The translations under genes and the position numbers were made by a program. 64,000 nucleotides of DNA from Dyella sp. RRB7 (GTDB lineage: Bacteria; Pseudomonadota; Gammaproteobacteria; Xanthomonadales; Rhodanobacteraceae): assembly GCF_022761115.1 (NCBI RefSeq), contig NZ_JAKWJS010000001.1, forward strand, positions 1,240,001 to 1,304,000, written 5' to 3'. Shown piece after piece: positions 43,687 to 52,160 of the stretch; position 1 is the first letter of the stretch; each line of letters begins with the position of its first letter. The notes below the pieces were generated by a model, which saw nothing but the letters and a program-made list of their open reading frames with translations, was not told the DNA's origin and searched no databases.

Positions 43687-44571
43687 ATGACGCCCTCCCA
43701 ACAGGTCGACGCGTGGCTTACCCGTCTGGCGGGCGAGCGGCAGGCGTCGGTGCACACGGTCGACGGTTATCGCCGCGACCTGGCCAAGCTGCTGCGCTGG
43801 ATGGAAGCCCAGGGCGTGGCCACCTTCGATGCGCTGGAACCCAACCGCATGCGCAGCTTCGTGGCCACCGAGCATCGCGGCGGGCTGTCGCCCAAGAGCC
43901 TGCAGCGCCTGTTGTCGTCCTGCCGCAGCCTGTTCCGCCAGCTGACCCGCGAAGGCCAGCTGGCGCACGACCCGCTGGCCGGCGTGCGCGGGCCCAAGGT
44001 GCACCGCAAGCTGCCGCAGGTGCTCGACGTGGACGAGGCCACCGCGCTGGTGGAAACGCAGGGCGACGGCGCACTGAGCCTGCGCGACCGCGCCATGCTG
44101 GAGCTGTTCTATTCCTCCGGCCTGCGCCTGTCCGAACTCACCGGCCTGCGTTGGGGTGACCTGCAGCTCGACGCCGGCGAGGTGCGGGTGCTGGGCAAGG
44201 GCAGTAAGACGCGCATCGTACCGGTGGGCCGGCATGCGATAAACGCGCTGCGCGCGCTGGGCCACGCCGAAGGCATGACACCGGAATCCCCGGTGTTTCG
44301 CGGGCGCGCGGGCGCACCGATCAACCCGCGCACGGTGCAGCTGCGCATGAAGAAACTGGCGCTGCTGCAGGGCATGGCCAAGCACGTGCATCCGCATCTG
44401 CTGCGCCACACCTTCGCCAGCCACATGCTGGAATCCTCCGGCGACCTGCGCGCGGTGCAGGAACTGCTCGGCCACGCCGACATCGCCACCACGCAGATCT
44501 ATACCCACCTGGATTTCCAGCACCTGGCCAAGGTGTACGACGCGGCGCACCCGCGCGCGCGGCGCAAATAG
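43687..44571 (+). CDS. xerC: Tyrosine recombinase XerC
   Basis: A 294-residue recombinase that resolves chromosome dimers at dif with XerD and FtsK. The N-terminal SAM-like core-binding domain (about 1-90) is followed by the catalytic domain: first Arg in [14 protein letters not shown], Lys in [38 protein letters not shown] with the nucleophile Tyr near residue 272. It closes the lptM-dapF-DUF484-xerC cluster. Confidence 0.95.
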   Translation: MTPSQQVDAWLTRLAGERQASVHTVDGYRRDLAKLLRWMEAQGVATFDALEPNRMRSFVATEHRGGLSPKSLQRLLSSCRSLFRQLTREGQLAHDPLAGVRGPKVHRKLPQVLDVDEATALVETQGDGALSLRDRAMLELFYSSGLRLSELTGLRWGDLQLDAGEVRVLGKGSKTRIVPVGRHAINALRALGHAEGMTPESPVFRGRAGAPINPRTVQLRMKKLALLQGMAKHVHPHLLRHTFASHMLESSGDLRAVQELLGHADIATTQIYTHLDFQHLAKVYDAAHPRARRK

Positions 44572-44599
44572 CCGTTCGGGGCCATGGCGGGCGCCATGG

Positions 44600-44625
44600 C
44601 TTGGATTCCGGCGCCACGGCCCCAC
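44600..44625 (+). promoter_or_regulatory. Candidate heat-shock (sigma-32) promoter of hslVU
   Basis: CTTGGAT (44600-44606), a 13-bp spacer and CCCCAC (44620-44625) resemble the sigma-32 consensus CTTGAAA-N11-16-CCCCAT. It starts 33 bp upstream of the hslV ATG. Two copies of the palindrome GCCATGGC (44581-44588, 44593-44600) lie just before it. The family is heat-shock induced in E. coli, which fits. Confidence 0.5.
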
Positions 44626-44657
44626 CTCTGGCGGACCCATTGTTCGCGGAGCTCCCC

Positions 44658-45191
44658 ATGGAATCCTTTCACGCCACCACCATCGTCTCGGTGCGCCGTC
44701 ACGGCCGCGTGGTGATCGGCGGCGACGGCCAGGTCACCCTCGGCAACACGGTGATGAAGGCCAATGCGCGCAAGATCCGCCGCCTGGGCAAGGGCGACGT
44801 GCTGGCGGGCTTCGCCGGCGCCACCGCCGACGCCTTTACCCTGTTCGAGCTGTTCGAGCAGAAGCTGGACAAGCACGGCGGCAACCTTACCCGCTCGGCG
44901 GTGGAACTGGCCAAGGAATGGCGTACTGATCGCCGCCTGGGCCGCCTGGAAGCCATGCTGGCCGTGGCCGACAAGGACGCCTCGCTGCTGATCTCCGGCA
45001 ACGGCGACGTGCTGGAGCCCGAGCACGGCCTGATCGCCATCGGCTCAGGCGGCCCGTATGCGCAGTCCGCCGCGCTGGCGCTGATGGAAAACACCGACCT
45101 CGATCCGCGCGCCATCGTCGAGCGCGCGCTGAAGATCGCCGGCGACATCTGCATCTACACCAACCACAACACCACGATCGAAGAGCTGTAA
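44658..45191 (+). CDS. hslV: HslV peptidase subunit (proteasome-like Thr protease)
   Basis: A 177-residue beta-type peptidase that forms a double hexamer and works with the HslU ATPase. The mature protein begins at [19 protein letters not shown], with the first Thr as nucleophile; six residues (MESFHA) must be removed first. The C terminus, [14 protein letters not shown], is highly conserved. I start at the ATG at 44658, because the longer frame adds 19 unrelated residues. It precedes hslU by 125 bp with a repeat pair in between. Confidence 0.95.
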   Translation: MESFHATTIVSVRRHGRVVIGGDGQVTLGNTVMKANARKIRRLGKGDVLAGFAGATADAFTLFELFEQKLDKHGGNLTRSAVELAKEWRTDRRLGRLEAMLAVADKDASLLISGNGDVLEPEHGLIAIGSGGPYAQSAALALMENTDLDPRAIVERALKIAGDICIYTNHNTTIEEL

Positions 45192-45206
45192 GCGCGCTTC
45201 GGTAGC

Positions 45207-45283
45207 GTCATCCCGGCGAAGGCCGGGATCCAGCGTCTTTCGCGCACCGCCAAGGCACTGGATTCCAGCGTGCGCTGGAATGA
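45207..45283. repeat. Inverted pair of GTCATCCC repeats between hslV and hslU
   Basis: GTCATCCCGGC-GAAG-GCCGGGATCCAGCG at the left and GATTCCAGCG-TG-CGCTGGAATGAC at the right are inverse copies around a 30-bp centre. The same kind of inverted pair bounds the element at 14098-14618. It lies within an operon, so it may influence mRNA stability rather than end transcription. Confidence 0.78.
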
Positions 45284-45316
45284 CCGGCAGGCAAGACCAC
45301 ACTCTCTGGTGACCCC

Positions 45317-46657
45317 ATGTCCGAACTCACTCCCCGCGAAATCGTCAACGAACTCGACCGCTACATCATCGGCCAGCACGACGCCAAGCGCGCCGTGGCC
45401 ATTGCGCTGCGCAACCGCTGGCGCCGCATGCAGCTGGAGCCGGGCATGCGTGACGAGGTGACGCCCAAGAACATCCTGATGATCGGCCCCACCGGCGTGG
45501 GCAAGACCGAGATCGCCCGCCGCCTGGCCACGCTGGCCAACGCGCCGTTCGTGAAGGTGGAAGCCACCAAGTTCACCGAGGTGGGTTATGTGGGCAAGGA
45601 CGTCGAGTCGATCGTGCGCGACCTGGCCGACGTGGCCTACAAACTGACCCGCGAACAGGCCATGAAGCGCGTGCGCTCGCAGGCCGAGGACCGCGCCGAG
45701 GACCGCATCCTCGATGCGCTGTTGCCGCGCCGCCAGCAGCCCACCGACTGGAGCCACGACGCCACGCCGTCCAGCGACGCCCACAACGACACCCGCCAGA
45801 AGCTGCGCAAGCAACTGCGCGAAGGCGCGCTGGACGAGCGCGAGATCGAGCTGGACTTCGCCATGAACGTGGGCGTGGAGATCATGTCGCCCCCGGGCAT
45901 GGAGGAAATGGGCCAGCAGCTGCGCCAGATGTTCCAGAACATCGGCGGCGCCAAGACCCAGCAGCGCAAGCTGGCGATCAAGCTGGCCCGCCCGCTGCTG
46001 ATCGACGAGGAAGCGGCCAAGCTGCTCAACGACGAGGAAGTGCGCGCCCAGGCGATGGAAGCGGCCGAGCAGAACGGCATCGTCTTCATCGACGAGATCG
46101 ACAAGGTGGCGCAGCGCTCCGAGTGGGGCGGCGCCGGGGTCAGCCGCGAAGGCGTGCAGCGCGACCTGCTGCCGCTGGTGGAAGGCTCCACCGTGTCGAC
46201 CAAGTACGGCCCGATCAAGACCGACCACATGCTGTTCATCGCCTCCGGCGCGTTCTCGCTGGCCAAGCCCTCGGACCTGATCCCGGAACTGCAGGGCCGC
46301 CTGCCGATCCGCGTGGAGCTGTCGGCGCTGTCGGTGGGCGACTTCAAGCGCATCCTGCGCGAGCCGAATAACGCCTTGACCAAGCAGTACGTCGCCCTGC
46401 TGGGCACCGAGGGCGTCACGGTCGAGTTCACCGAGTCCGGCGTGGACCGGCTGGCCGAAGTGGCCTTCCAGGTGAACGAGCGCACCGAGAACATCGGCGC
46501 CCGCCGCCTGCACACGGTGATGGAACGGCTGCTGGAAAAGATCTCCTACGAAGCTGCAGACAAATCCGGCGAAAATTACCTAATTGACGCCGAATATGTC
46601 GATAAAAATCTGGGAACTCTGGTCCAGGACGAGGATCTTAGCCGTTACATCCTGTAA
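45317..46657 (+). CDS. hslU: HslU ATPase subunit
   Basis: A 446-residue AAA+ unfoldase for the HslV protease. Walker [16 protein letters not shown] is near residue 57, the intermediate I domain covers about 110-240, Walker B is [12 protein letters not shown], and the sensor/arginine part holds [24 protein letters not shown], quoted partly. It ends LSRYIL, which inserts into HslV. It follows hslV as expected. Confidence 0.97.
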   Translation: MSELTPREIVNELDRYIIGQHDAKRAVAIALRNRWRRMQLEPGMRDEVTPKNILMIGPTGVGKTEIARRLATLANAPFVKVEATKFTEVGYVGKDVESIVRDLADVAYKLTREQAMKRVRSQAEDRAEDRILDALLPRRQQPTDWSHDATPSSDAHNDTRQKLRKQLREGALDEREIELDFAMNVGVEIMSPPGMEEMGQQLRQMFQNIGGAKTQQRKLAIKLARPLLIDEEAAKLLNDEEVRAQAMEAAEQNGIVFIDEIDKVAQRSEWGGAGVSREGVQRDLLPLVEGSTVSTKYGPIKTDHMLFIASGAFSLAKPSDLIPELQGRLPIRVELSALSVGDFKRILREPNNALTKQYVALLGTEGVTVEFTESGVDRLAEVAFQVNERTENIGARRLHTVMERLLEKISYEAADKSGENYLIDAEYVDKNLGTLVQDEDLSRYIL

Positions 46658-46687
46658 ACAAGGGGAAAGCCCCCAGCTGTTAAAATT

Positions 46688-47311
46688 ATGACCATGGGTA
46701 CTGTGATTGAACTGAAAACCACCGGCCAGCGGGCTCAGTTGCGCGAGGCGCAGCAGCAGCACCAGCTGGTCCGGTTATGGCGCGGCGAGCTTGAACACGG
46801 CAGCTTCTGTGGTTACGTGGGCGGCGTCGGCCGCGAATTCTTCCTGCTGTGGGTGGTCGGTGACGGCATCACCTACGACGGCATGTACGTGATGCGCCAC
46901 CGCGACGTCTCCGAGCTGGAGGCGCCGGACAAGCACGCCGTCTTCATGGAGAAGGCGCTTAACCTCAAGCACCTGATGCCACGCACGCCGCGGGGCTTCC
47001 CGCTGGACGACATCCGCAGCGTGATCCAGGCCGCCGCCGCGCTGGCGCCGGTGATCGGCGTGCACGTGGACAGCGAGGACGAGTCGGAGGTCTGTTACAT
47101 CGGCCGGCTGGTCAGCGTGGAGGAAGACGGCTTCAACATGCAGGAGATCTCGCCGGACGCCGAATGGCTGCGCGAGGCCTCGTTCTTCTCGTGGGACGAG
47201 GTATCCACCGTCAGCATCGAGGACGGCTACGCCACCTCGCTGCTCGCCGTGGCCGGCACGCCGCCGCCGCTGGAGCAGGGCGATACGGGCGTGGGGCACG
47301 TGCCTGCCTGA
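46688..47311 (+). CDS. Conserved hypothetical protein
   Basis: A 207-residue soluble protein with no signal peptide. Notable parts: RLWRGELEHGSFCGYVGGVGREF, quoted for its first half, and VCYIGRLVSVEEDGFNMQEISPDAEWL. The second resembles a small barrel (LSM-like) in length and hydrophobic spacing, but this is weak. The frame has ATG at 46688 and 46694. It follows hslU by 30 bp, so probably shares its transcript, and ends with a strong terminator. I do not recognise a function. Confidence 0.7.
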   Translation: MTMGTVIELKTTGQRAQLREAQQQHQLVRLWRGELEHGSFCGYVGGVGREFFLLWVVGDGITYDGMYVMRHRDVSELEAPDKHAVFMEKALNLKHLMPRTPRGFPLDDIRSVIQAAAALAPVIGVHVDSEDESEVCYIGRLVSVEEDGFNMQEISPDAEWLREASFFSWDEVSTVSIEDGYATSLLAVAGTPPPLEQGDTGVGHVPA

Positions 47312-47325
47312 CGCCAGCCGCATGG

Positions 47326-47352
47326 AAGGCCGCTCCCCGGGGCGGCCTTTTT
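47326..47352 (+). terminator. Intrinsic terminator after the hslVU transcript
   Basis: AAGGCCGC-8 nt-GCGGCCTT followed by TTTG. It lies 15 bp after the stop of the hypothetical gene and closes the hslV-hslU-hypothetical unit. Confidence 0.85.
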
Positions 47353-47363
47353 GCTTTATGGCC

Positions 47364-47390
47364 CGTCATCCCCGCGAAAGCGGGAACGAC
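47364..47390. repeat. REP-like palindrome, GTCATCCC family
   Basis: GTCATCCCCGC-GAAA-GCGGGAACGAC, one mismatch in the arms, just downstream of the DPP-IV stop on the minus strand. Confidence 0.75.
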
Positions 47391-47403
47391 GGGTGAATTG
47401 CCC

Positions 47404-49674
47404 TCAGCGCGTCGTCGCCGGAGCAGGCACGGGCGCCTTGGCCGCATTGACCGGCAACGGCGTGCCCTTTATCTGCTGCTGAAAGAAATTCTCGATCAGG
47501 TGATACACGTGGGTGCGCTGGCCCGGCAGGTTGAGGCCGTGCTTGGCGCCCGGGTAAGCCATGAACTGGAACTGGGTGCCGCGCTTCTGCAGCTCCGCCA
47601 TCAGCTCGGTGGAGTTGAGGAACAGCACGTTGTCGTCGGCCATGCCATGCACCAGGTACAGCTTGGCGGTGAGCCCGTCGAGCCAGGCCAGTGGTGAACT
47701 GCGCGTGTAGCCGGCGTCGTTGTCCTGCGGGCGGCCCAGGTAGCGCTCGGTGTAGAAGGTGTCGTACAGGCGCCAGTTGGTCACCGGCGCCACCGCCACG
47801 CCGCCGGCCAGTTCGTCGGAGGCCTTGGACAGCATCATGGTGGTCATGTAGCCGCCGTAGCTCCAGCCGAACACGCCGATGCGCCGGCCATCGACCCATG
47901 GCTGCGACTTGAGCCAGTGGATGCCCACCAGCTGGTCGTCCACTTCGACCGCGCCCAGCTGCTGGTAGATCGCGTTCTCGAACTTGCGTCCGCGCCGCGC
48001 CATGCCGCGGTTGTCCAGGGTGAACACCACGAAGCCCTGGTTGGCCATGTACTGGTTGAAGTAATCGCCCCAGGCATTGGTGACCAGCTGCGCGCTGGGG
48101 CCGCCGTAGTACATGTCGAACACCGGGTACTTCTTCGACGGGTCGAAGCCGGCGGGTTTGTACAGGCGGTAGTACAGGGTCTGTCCGTCGGCAGCCTGCA
48201 GCGTGCCGAATTCCGGCTTGATCAGGCTGTCGCGGTACGGCCAGAACGGGTGTTTCTCGTCGAGCTTGTTGGGCTCGATCCAACTGGCCAGGGCGCCGTC
48301 GGGCTTGTGCACGCTCACCTGGGGCGGCGTGTCCACGCTGGAGAAGTTGTCGAGGTAGAACGCCGCGTTGGGCGCGAATTCCGCCATATGCGTGCCGGCT
48401 CCCTGGCTGATGCGCACCGGCGCAGTCGCCGTGCTGCCATCGAGCTTGAGCGCATACACCTGGCGCTCGGGCACGGCGTCCTTGTTGGAGCTCACGTATA
48501 CGGTGCCGTCGTGCTCGTTCACCGCGAGCACGCCGTCGATCTGCCACTCGCCCGCGCTCACGGCATGCCGGAGCTTGCCGTCGAGGCCGTACAGGTACAG
48601 GTGGTGATAACCGCTGCGCTCGCTGCCCCACAGGAAGGCCTTGCCGTCCTTGAGGAAGGTGAGGTCGTTGTTGAGGTTGATCCAGCTGTCGCTGCTCTCG
48701 CTGAGCAGGGTGCGCTGCGCCAGCGTCTTCGCATCGACCAGGCGCAGGTCCAGCTGTTGCTGGCTGCGCGGCATGCGCTGGTAGGCGAGGTGCCTGGCGT
48801 CGGGCAGCCAGTTGACGCGGGTGAGGTAGATGTCGGGGTCTTTCCCTAAGTCGATCCAGCGTGTTGGGCCGCCGGCCGGCGAGACCAGGCCCAGCTTCAC
48901 CGCGACATTGGGCGTGCCCGCCGCCGGGTAGCGCTGGTCGATCACTTCGGTGTGGTCCGCATACAGCTCGGTGCGCTTGGTCACCGGCACCTTGGCCTCG
49001 TCGAAGCGCTCGAAGGCGATGGCCGAATCGTCCGGCGCCCACCAGTAGCCACTGCTGCGATCCATCTCTTCCTGCGCCACGAACTCGGCCTCGCCGTTGT
49101 GCACGGTGCCGCCGCCATCGTGGGTGAGTTGCTTCGCTTCGCCGCTGCCGAGGTCGATCACCCACAGGTTCTGGTCGCGCAGGAAGGACACGTAGCGGCC
49201 CTTGGGCGAGATGCGCGGATCGATCACGTTGTCGCCGGTGTCCAGCAGCCTGGGCGCCGCGTCGGGCGTGGCCAGCGCATAGACGTACAGCTTGCCGCCG
49301 ATGGGAAACAGCAGCTGCCTGCCATCAGGCGACCATTGGTAGCTGACGATGCCATGCAGGCCGGCGGTGCGTTCGCGCTCGCGGCGCGCCTTCTCGGCGT
49401 CGGACAACTGCTCGCCATTGGGTTCGAGCTTCTTCGAATCCACCAGCAGGCGCGTGCTGTTGTCCTTGAGCTGGTATTCCCACAGATCGAGCTGGAACTG
49501 GTCGTCCGGTCGCGCGCGCAGGAAGGTGACGCGGCTGCCATCGGGCGAGATCTGCAGGCCGCGCGGGGCGGGCCCAGCCAGGCTGCCGCCGTCGAAAATG
49601 CGTTCAATCGTGAGTTTTTCGGCCATGGTCGGCAGGGCCACCATCGTCAGGGCGGCAAAAAGGAGGGCGCGCAT
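47404..49674 (-). CDS. Secreted dipeptidyl-peptidase IV (S9B family)
   Basis: A 756-residue exported protein with a signal peptide (MRALLFAALTMVALPTMA). The propeller region carries EFVAQEEMDRSSGYWWAPD, whose Glu pair anchors the substrate amino terminus in DPP-IV. The hydrolase domain has Ser in GWSYGGYM (about residue 605), Asp in HGMADDNV and His in GAKHGL. It releases Xaa-Pro or similar dipeptides in the periplasm. A good complement to the S9 protein at 10718, which lacks the double-Glu motif. It is monocistronic on the minus strand. Confidence 0.93.
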   Translation of the reverse strand: MRALLFAALTMVALPTMAEKLTIERIFDGGSLAGPAPRGLQISPDGSRVTFLRARPDDQFQLDLWEYQLKDNSTRLLVDSKKLEPNGEQLSDAEKARRERERTAGLHGIVSYQWSPDGRQLLFPIGGKLYVYALATPDAAPRLLDTGDNVIDPRISPKGRYVSFLRDQNLWVIDLGSGEAKQLTHDGGGTVHNGEAEFVAQEEMDRSSGYWWAPDDSAIAFERFDEAKVPVTKRTELYADHTEVIDQRYPAAGTPNVAVKLGLVSPAGGPTRWIDLGKDPDIYLTRVNWLPDARHLAYQRMPRSQQQLDLRLVDAKTLAQRTLLSESSDSWINLNNDLTFLKDGKAFLWGSERSGYHHLYLYGLDGKLRHAVSAGEWQIDGVLAVNEHDGTVYVSSNKDAVPERQVYALKLDGSTATAPVRISQGAGTHMAEFAPNAAFYLDNFSSVDTPPQVSVHKPDGALASWIEPNKLDEKHPFWPYRDSLIKPEFGTLQAADGQTLYYRLYKPAGFDPSKKYPVFDMYYGGPSAQLVTNAWGDYFNQYMANQGFVVFTLDNRGMARRGRKFENAIYQQLGAVEVDDQLVGIHWLKSQPWVDGRRIGVFGWSYGGYMTTMMLSKASDELAGGVAVAPVTNWRLYDTFYTERYLGRPQDNDAGYTRSSPLAWLDGLTAKLYLVHGMADDNVLFLNSTELMAELQKRGTQFQFMAYPGAKHGLNLPGQRTHVYHLIENFFQQQIKGTPLPVNAAKAPVPAPATTR

Positions 49675-49839
49675 GGGTACTTCCTTGGGCGACGCGTCGT
49701 ACGCAAGAACAAGCGGCGATTAGAACGCGTGAAGCCCGAGGAAACCAGCGATTTTTGCAGGGACGTTGCGAAACAACGTGCCTGCGAAAGTCGCGTGCGA
49801 GGGCAACCTTCCTCGACGCAGCCGACCTCCCCCTTGATC

Positions 49840-49865
49840 GTCATCCCCGCGAAAGCGGGGATGAC
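49840..49865. repeat. REP-like palindrome, GTCATCCC family
   Basis: GTCATCCCCGC-GAAA-GCGGGGATGAC, a perfect 11-bp inverted repeat 8 bp after the stop of the glutathione transferase gene on the minus strand. Confidence 0.82.
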
Positions 49866-49872
49866 GAGCGGC

Positions 49873-50571
49873 TTACCCCTTCGCACCCTGCCCGAACAGC
49901 ACCTTGCGTGCCTCTTCATCCGCAGTGAGATCAAAGCGACCCTTGATTTCCTCGCCCAGCGCATAGGCGCGCTGGGTGGCGGGACGCGCGCGGATGGCTT
50001 CGAACCAGGCCTTCAGGTGCGGGAAATCCTCCAGCACCATGCCCTGGTTTTCGTACGGCACGATCCACGGATAAGCCGCCATGTCGGCGATGGTGTAGTC
50101 CTTGCCGGCGATGAAGGCGTGCCCTTCCAGGCGCTTGTTCAACACGCCGTAGAGGCGGCGCGTCTCGTTCACGTAGCGGTCGATGGCGTAGGGAATCTTT
50201 TCCGGCGCATAGCGGCTGAAGTGGTGGTTCTGGCCCAGCATCGGCCCGAGTCCGCCCACCTGCCAGTACAACCACTCCAGCACCGTGTAGCGACCGCGCG
50301 TATCGGTGGGGAGAAAGCGCCCGCTCTTTTCGGCCAGGTACTGCAGGATCGCACCCGACTCGAACACGCTGATGGGCTCGCCGCCATCGGCCGGCGCGGT
50401 ATCGACCATGGCCGGCATGCGGTTGTTGGGCGAAATGGCCAGGAACGCCGGCTGGAACTGTTCGCCCTTGCCGATGTTCACCGGCTTGATGGTGTAGGGC
50501 AGGCCGGACTCTTCCAGCAACAGGGTGATCTTGTGGCCGTTGGGCGTGGGCCAGTAATGCAGCTCGATCAT
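49873..50571 (-). CDS. Glutathione S-transferase (nu class, YfcG/YghU-like)
   Basis: A 232-residue cytoplasmic protein. The thioredoxin-like N domain (MIELHYWPTPNGHKITLLLE, then ISPNNRMPAMVD, and FESGAILQYLAE with the Glu-Ser that binds glutathione) is followed by an all-helical C domain (from about residue 95; YTIADMAAYPWIVPYE). The opening TPNGHKI is the nu-class signature; these proteins have disulfide reductase activity. I start at the ATG at 50569-50571; the frame continues upstream but across the divergent gene. Confidence 0.92.
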   Translation of the reverse strand: MIELHYWPTPNGHKITLLLEESGLPYTIKPVNIGKGEQFQPAFLAISPNNRMPAMVDTAPADGGEPISVFESGAILQYLAEKSGRFLPTDTRGRYTVLEWLYWQVGGLGPMLGQNHHFSRYAPEKIPYAIDRYVNETRRLYGVLNKRLEGHAFIAGKDYTIADMAAYPWIVPYENQGMVLEDFPHLKAWFEAIRARPATQRAYALGEEIKGRFDLTADEEARKVLFGQGAKG

Positions 50572-50709
50572 GGGGGCTTCCTCGGGGCGGGCGATCCAAT
50601 GGATGGTCGGGGCAGCCGACGGGCTTTCAAGCGGCCACGGTGGCCGGGCTCCGTCAACCTGGCTTCCCCGGCCCGCGTTCGGGAGCGAGTACCCCACTGG
50701 AGCACACCC

Positions 50710-51135
50710 ATGAACCGTCTTTCCCGTTTCGCCGCGCTGGCGCTTGGCCTTGCCCTGGCAGGCACCGCCCTGGCCCAGCCGCAGGACAGCACCGGCCCCG
50801 CGCACCAGGGCCAGCATGCGGCCAACCCGCAGCAACAGATGGCCCACCTCACCAAACAACTGCAGCTCACCGCCGACCAGCAGGCCAAGATCGGACCTAT
50901 CCTGCAAAACCGCGACCAGCAGATCCAGGCGCTGCGCGCGGACACCAGCCTCAGCCCGTCCGACCGGCGTGCCAAGGTCATGACGATCGTGCAGGACAGC
51001 ACCAAGCAGGTCGACGCGCTGCTCACCGATGCCCAACGCGACCAGTGGAAGGCGTTGCGCGAGAAAGCCATGGAGCACGCACAGGAACATCGTGGCCAGG
51101 GTGCGCCTTCTTCCTCGGGCAGCAGCGGCGGCTGA
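50710..51135 (+). CDS. Spy/CpxP-like periplasmic protein
   Basis: A 141-residue exported protein with a signal peptide (MNRLSRFAALALGLALAGTALA). The mature part is helical and rich in Gln and Arg. LQLTADQQAKIGPILQNRDQQ and LTDAQRDQWKALREK are the two LTxxQ motifs of the Spy/CpxP chaperone family. The tail is Ser/Gly-rich. The ATG at 50710 is preceded by GGAG. By analogy it could be an envelope-stress chaperone; no adjacent Cpx genes are present. Confidence 0.75.
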   Translation: MNRLSRFAALALGLALAGTALAQPQDSTGPAHQGQHAANPQQQMAHLTKQLQLTADQQAKIGPILQNRDQQIQALRADTSLSPSDRRAKVMTIVQDSTKQVDALLTDAQRDQWKALREKAMEHAQEHRGQGAPSSSGSSGG

Positions 51136-51154
51136 GCACCCGCACGCCTGATCC

Positions 51155-51180
51155 GTCATCCCGGCCCGCGTCGGGATGAC
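51155..51180. repeat. REP-like palindrome, GTCATCCC family
   Basis: GTCATCCCGGC with an inverse GTCGGGATGAC and a CCGC loop, an imperfect copy in the gap between the Spy-like gene and ribokinase. Confidence 0.7.
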
Positions 51181-51240
51181 GCTCCCGAACCCCATCACGT
51201 ATGCTGCTGCGTTTGTCGCATTCGCAGTGATGGAGCAGTC

Positions 51241-52131
51241 ATGACCCGCGTCGTCGTTGTCGGCAGCATCAATATGGACCTGGTGACGCTGGCGCCCCGC
51301 TTCGCCGCACCGGGTGAAACCATTCTCGGCGAACGCTTCCTTACCGTGCACGGCGGCAAGGGCGCCAACCAGGCGGTAGCCGCCGCGCGCCTGGGCGCCG
51401 AGGTCGCGCTCGTGGGCGCACTCGGCGACGATGCCTTCGGCACGCAACTGCACGAAGGGCTGGCCCGCGAGGGCGTATCACTGGAACACGTGGCGCGCAT
51501 CGCCGACTGCGGCAGCGGCACCGCGTCCATCACCGTGGCCGAAGGCGAAAACCACATCATCGTGGTGCCTGCCGCCAATGCGCGCGTGACGCCCGCGCAG
51601 ATCGAACGCGCCCAGTCCACCCTGGCCAGCGCGGATGCCGTCCTGGTGCAGATGGAAATTCCGCTGGACGCGATCGAGGCCACGCTGCGCCTGGGCCATC
51701 GCCTGGGCAAACCGGTGATCCTCAATCCTGCGCCGGCGCAGCCGCTGCCGATCGAATGGCTGAAGCTTGCACGCTATCTCACGCCCAACCAGCACGAGCT
51801 GGCGATACTGCTGGGCGCCGATGCCGACGAGGATTTCCGTTCCCTGATGCAGCGTGCGCCAGCACCGGTCGTGCTCACCCGTGGTGGCGATGGCGCCTGG
51901 TACCGCGATGGCGGTGAGCCCGCACACCAGCCGGGCTTCAAGGTCGACGTGGTGGATACCACCGGCGCCGGCGACACCTTCAACGCCGCGCTGGCGGTGT
52001 TCCTGCAGCAGGGCTTGCCCGTGGCGGTGCGAAAGGCCTGCGCCGCCGCCGCGCTGTCAGTGACGCGCCTGGGCGCACAAGGCGGCATGCCGCGCCTTGC
52101 CGAACTGGAGGCGTGGCTGGCGCACGCATGA
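51241..52131 (+). CDS. rbsK: Ribokinase
   Basis: A 296-residue PfkB-family sugar kinase that phosphorylates ribose. GSINMDLVTLAPRF and GGKGANQAVAAARLG are the N-terminal PfkB motif, and DTTGAGDTFNAALAV the C-terminal motif with the catalytic Asp in GAGD. No ribose transporter or regulator genes are adjacent, so the natural substrate could be ribose from nucleosides. Convergent with ftsK. Confidence 0.92.
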   Translation: MTRVVVVGSINMDLVTLAPRFAAPGETILGERFLTVHGGKGANQAVAAARLGAEVALVGALGDDAFGTQLHEGLAREGVSLEHVARIADCGSGTASITVAEGENHIIVVPAANARVTPAQIERAQSTLASADAVLVQMEIPLDAIEATLRLGHRLGKPVILNPAPAQPLPIEWLKLARYLTPNQHELAILLGADADEDFRSLMQRAPAPVVLTRGGDGAWYRDGGEPAHQPGFKVDVVDTTGAGDTFNAALAVFLQQGLPVAVRKACAAAALSVTRLGAQGGMPRLAELEAWLAHA

Positions 52132-52160
52132 ATCGCGCACGAAGTGCGCGAACCCGCGAC

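Noticed and set aside
49873-51453. A 526-codon frame that extends the glutathione transferase upstream
   Set aside because: The part upstream of 50571 is antisense to the Spy/CpxP-like gene and its signal peptide; the transferase begins with a canonical MIELHYWPTPNG.
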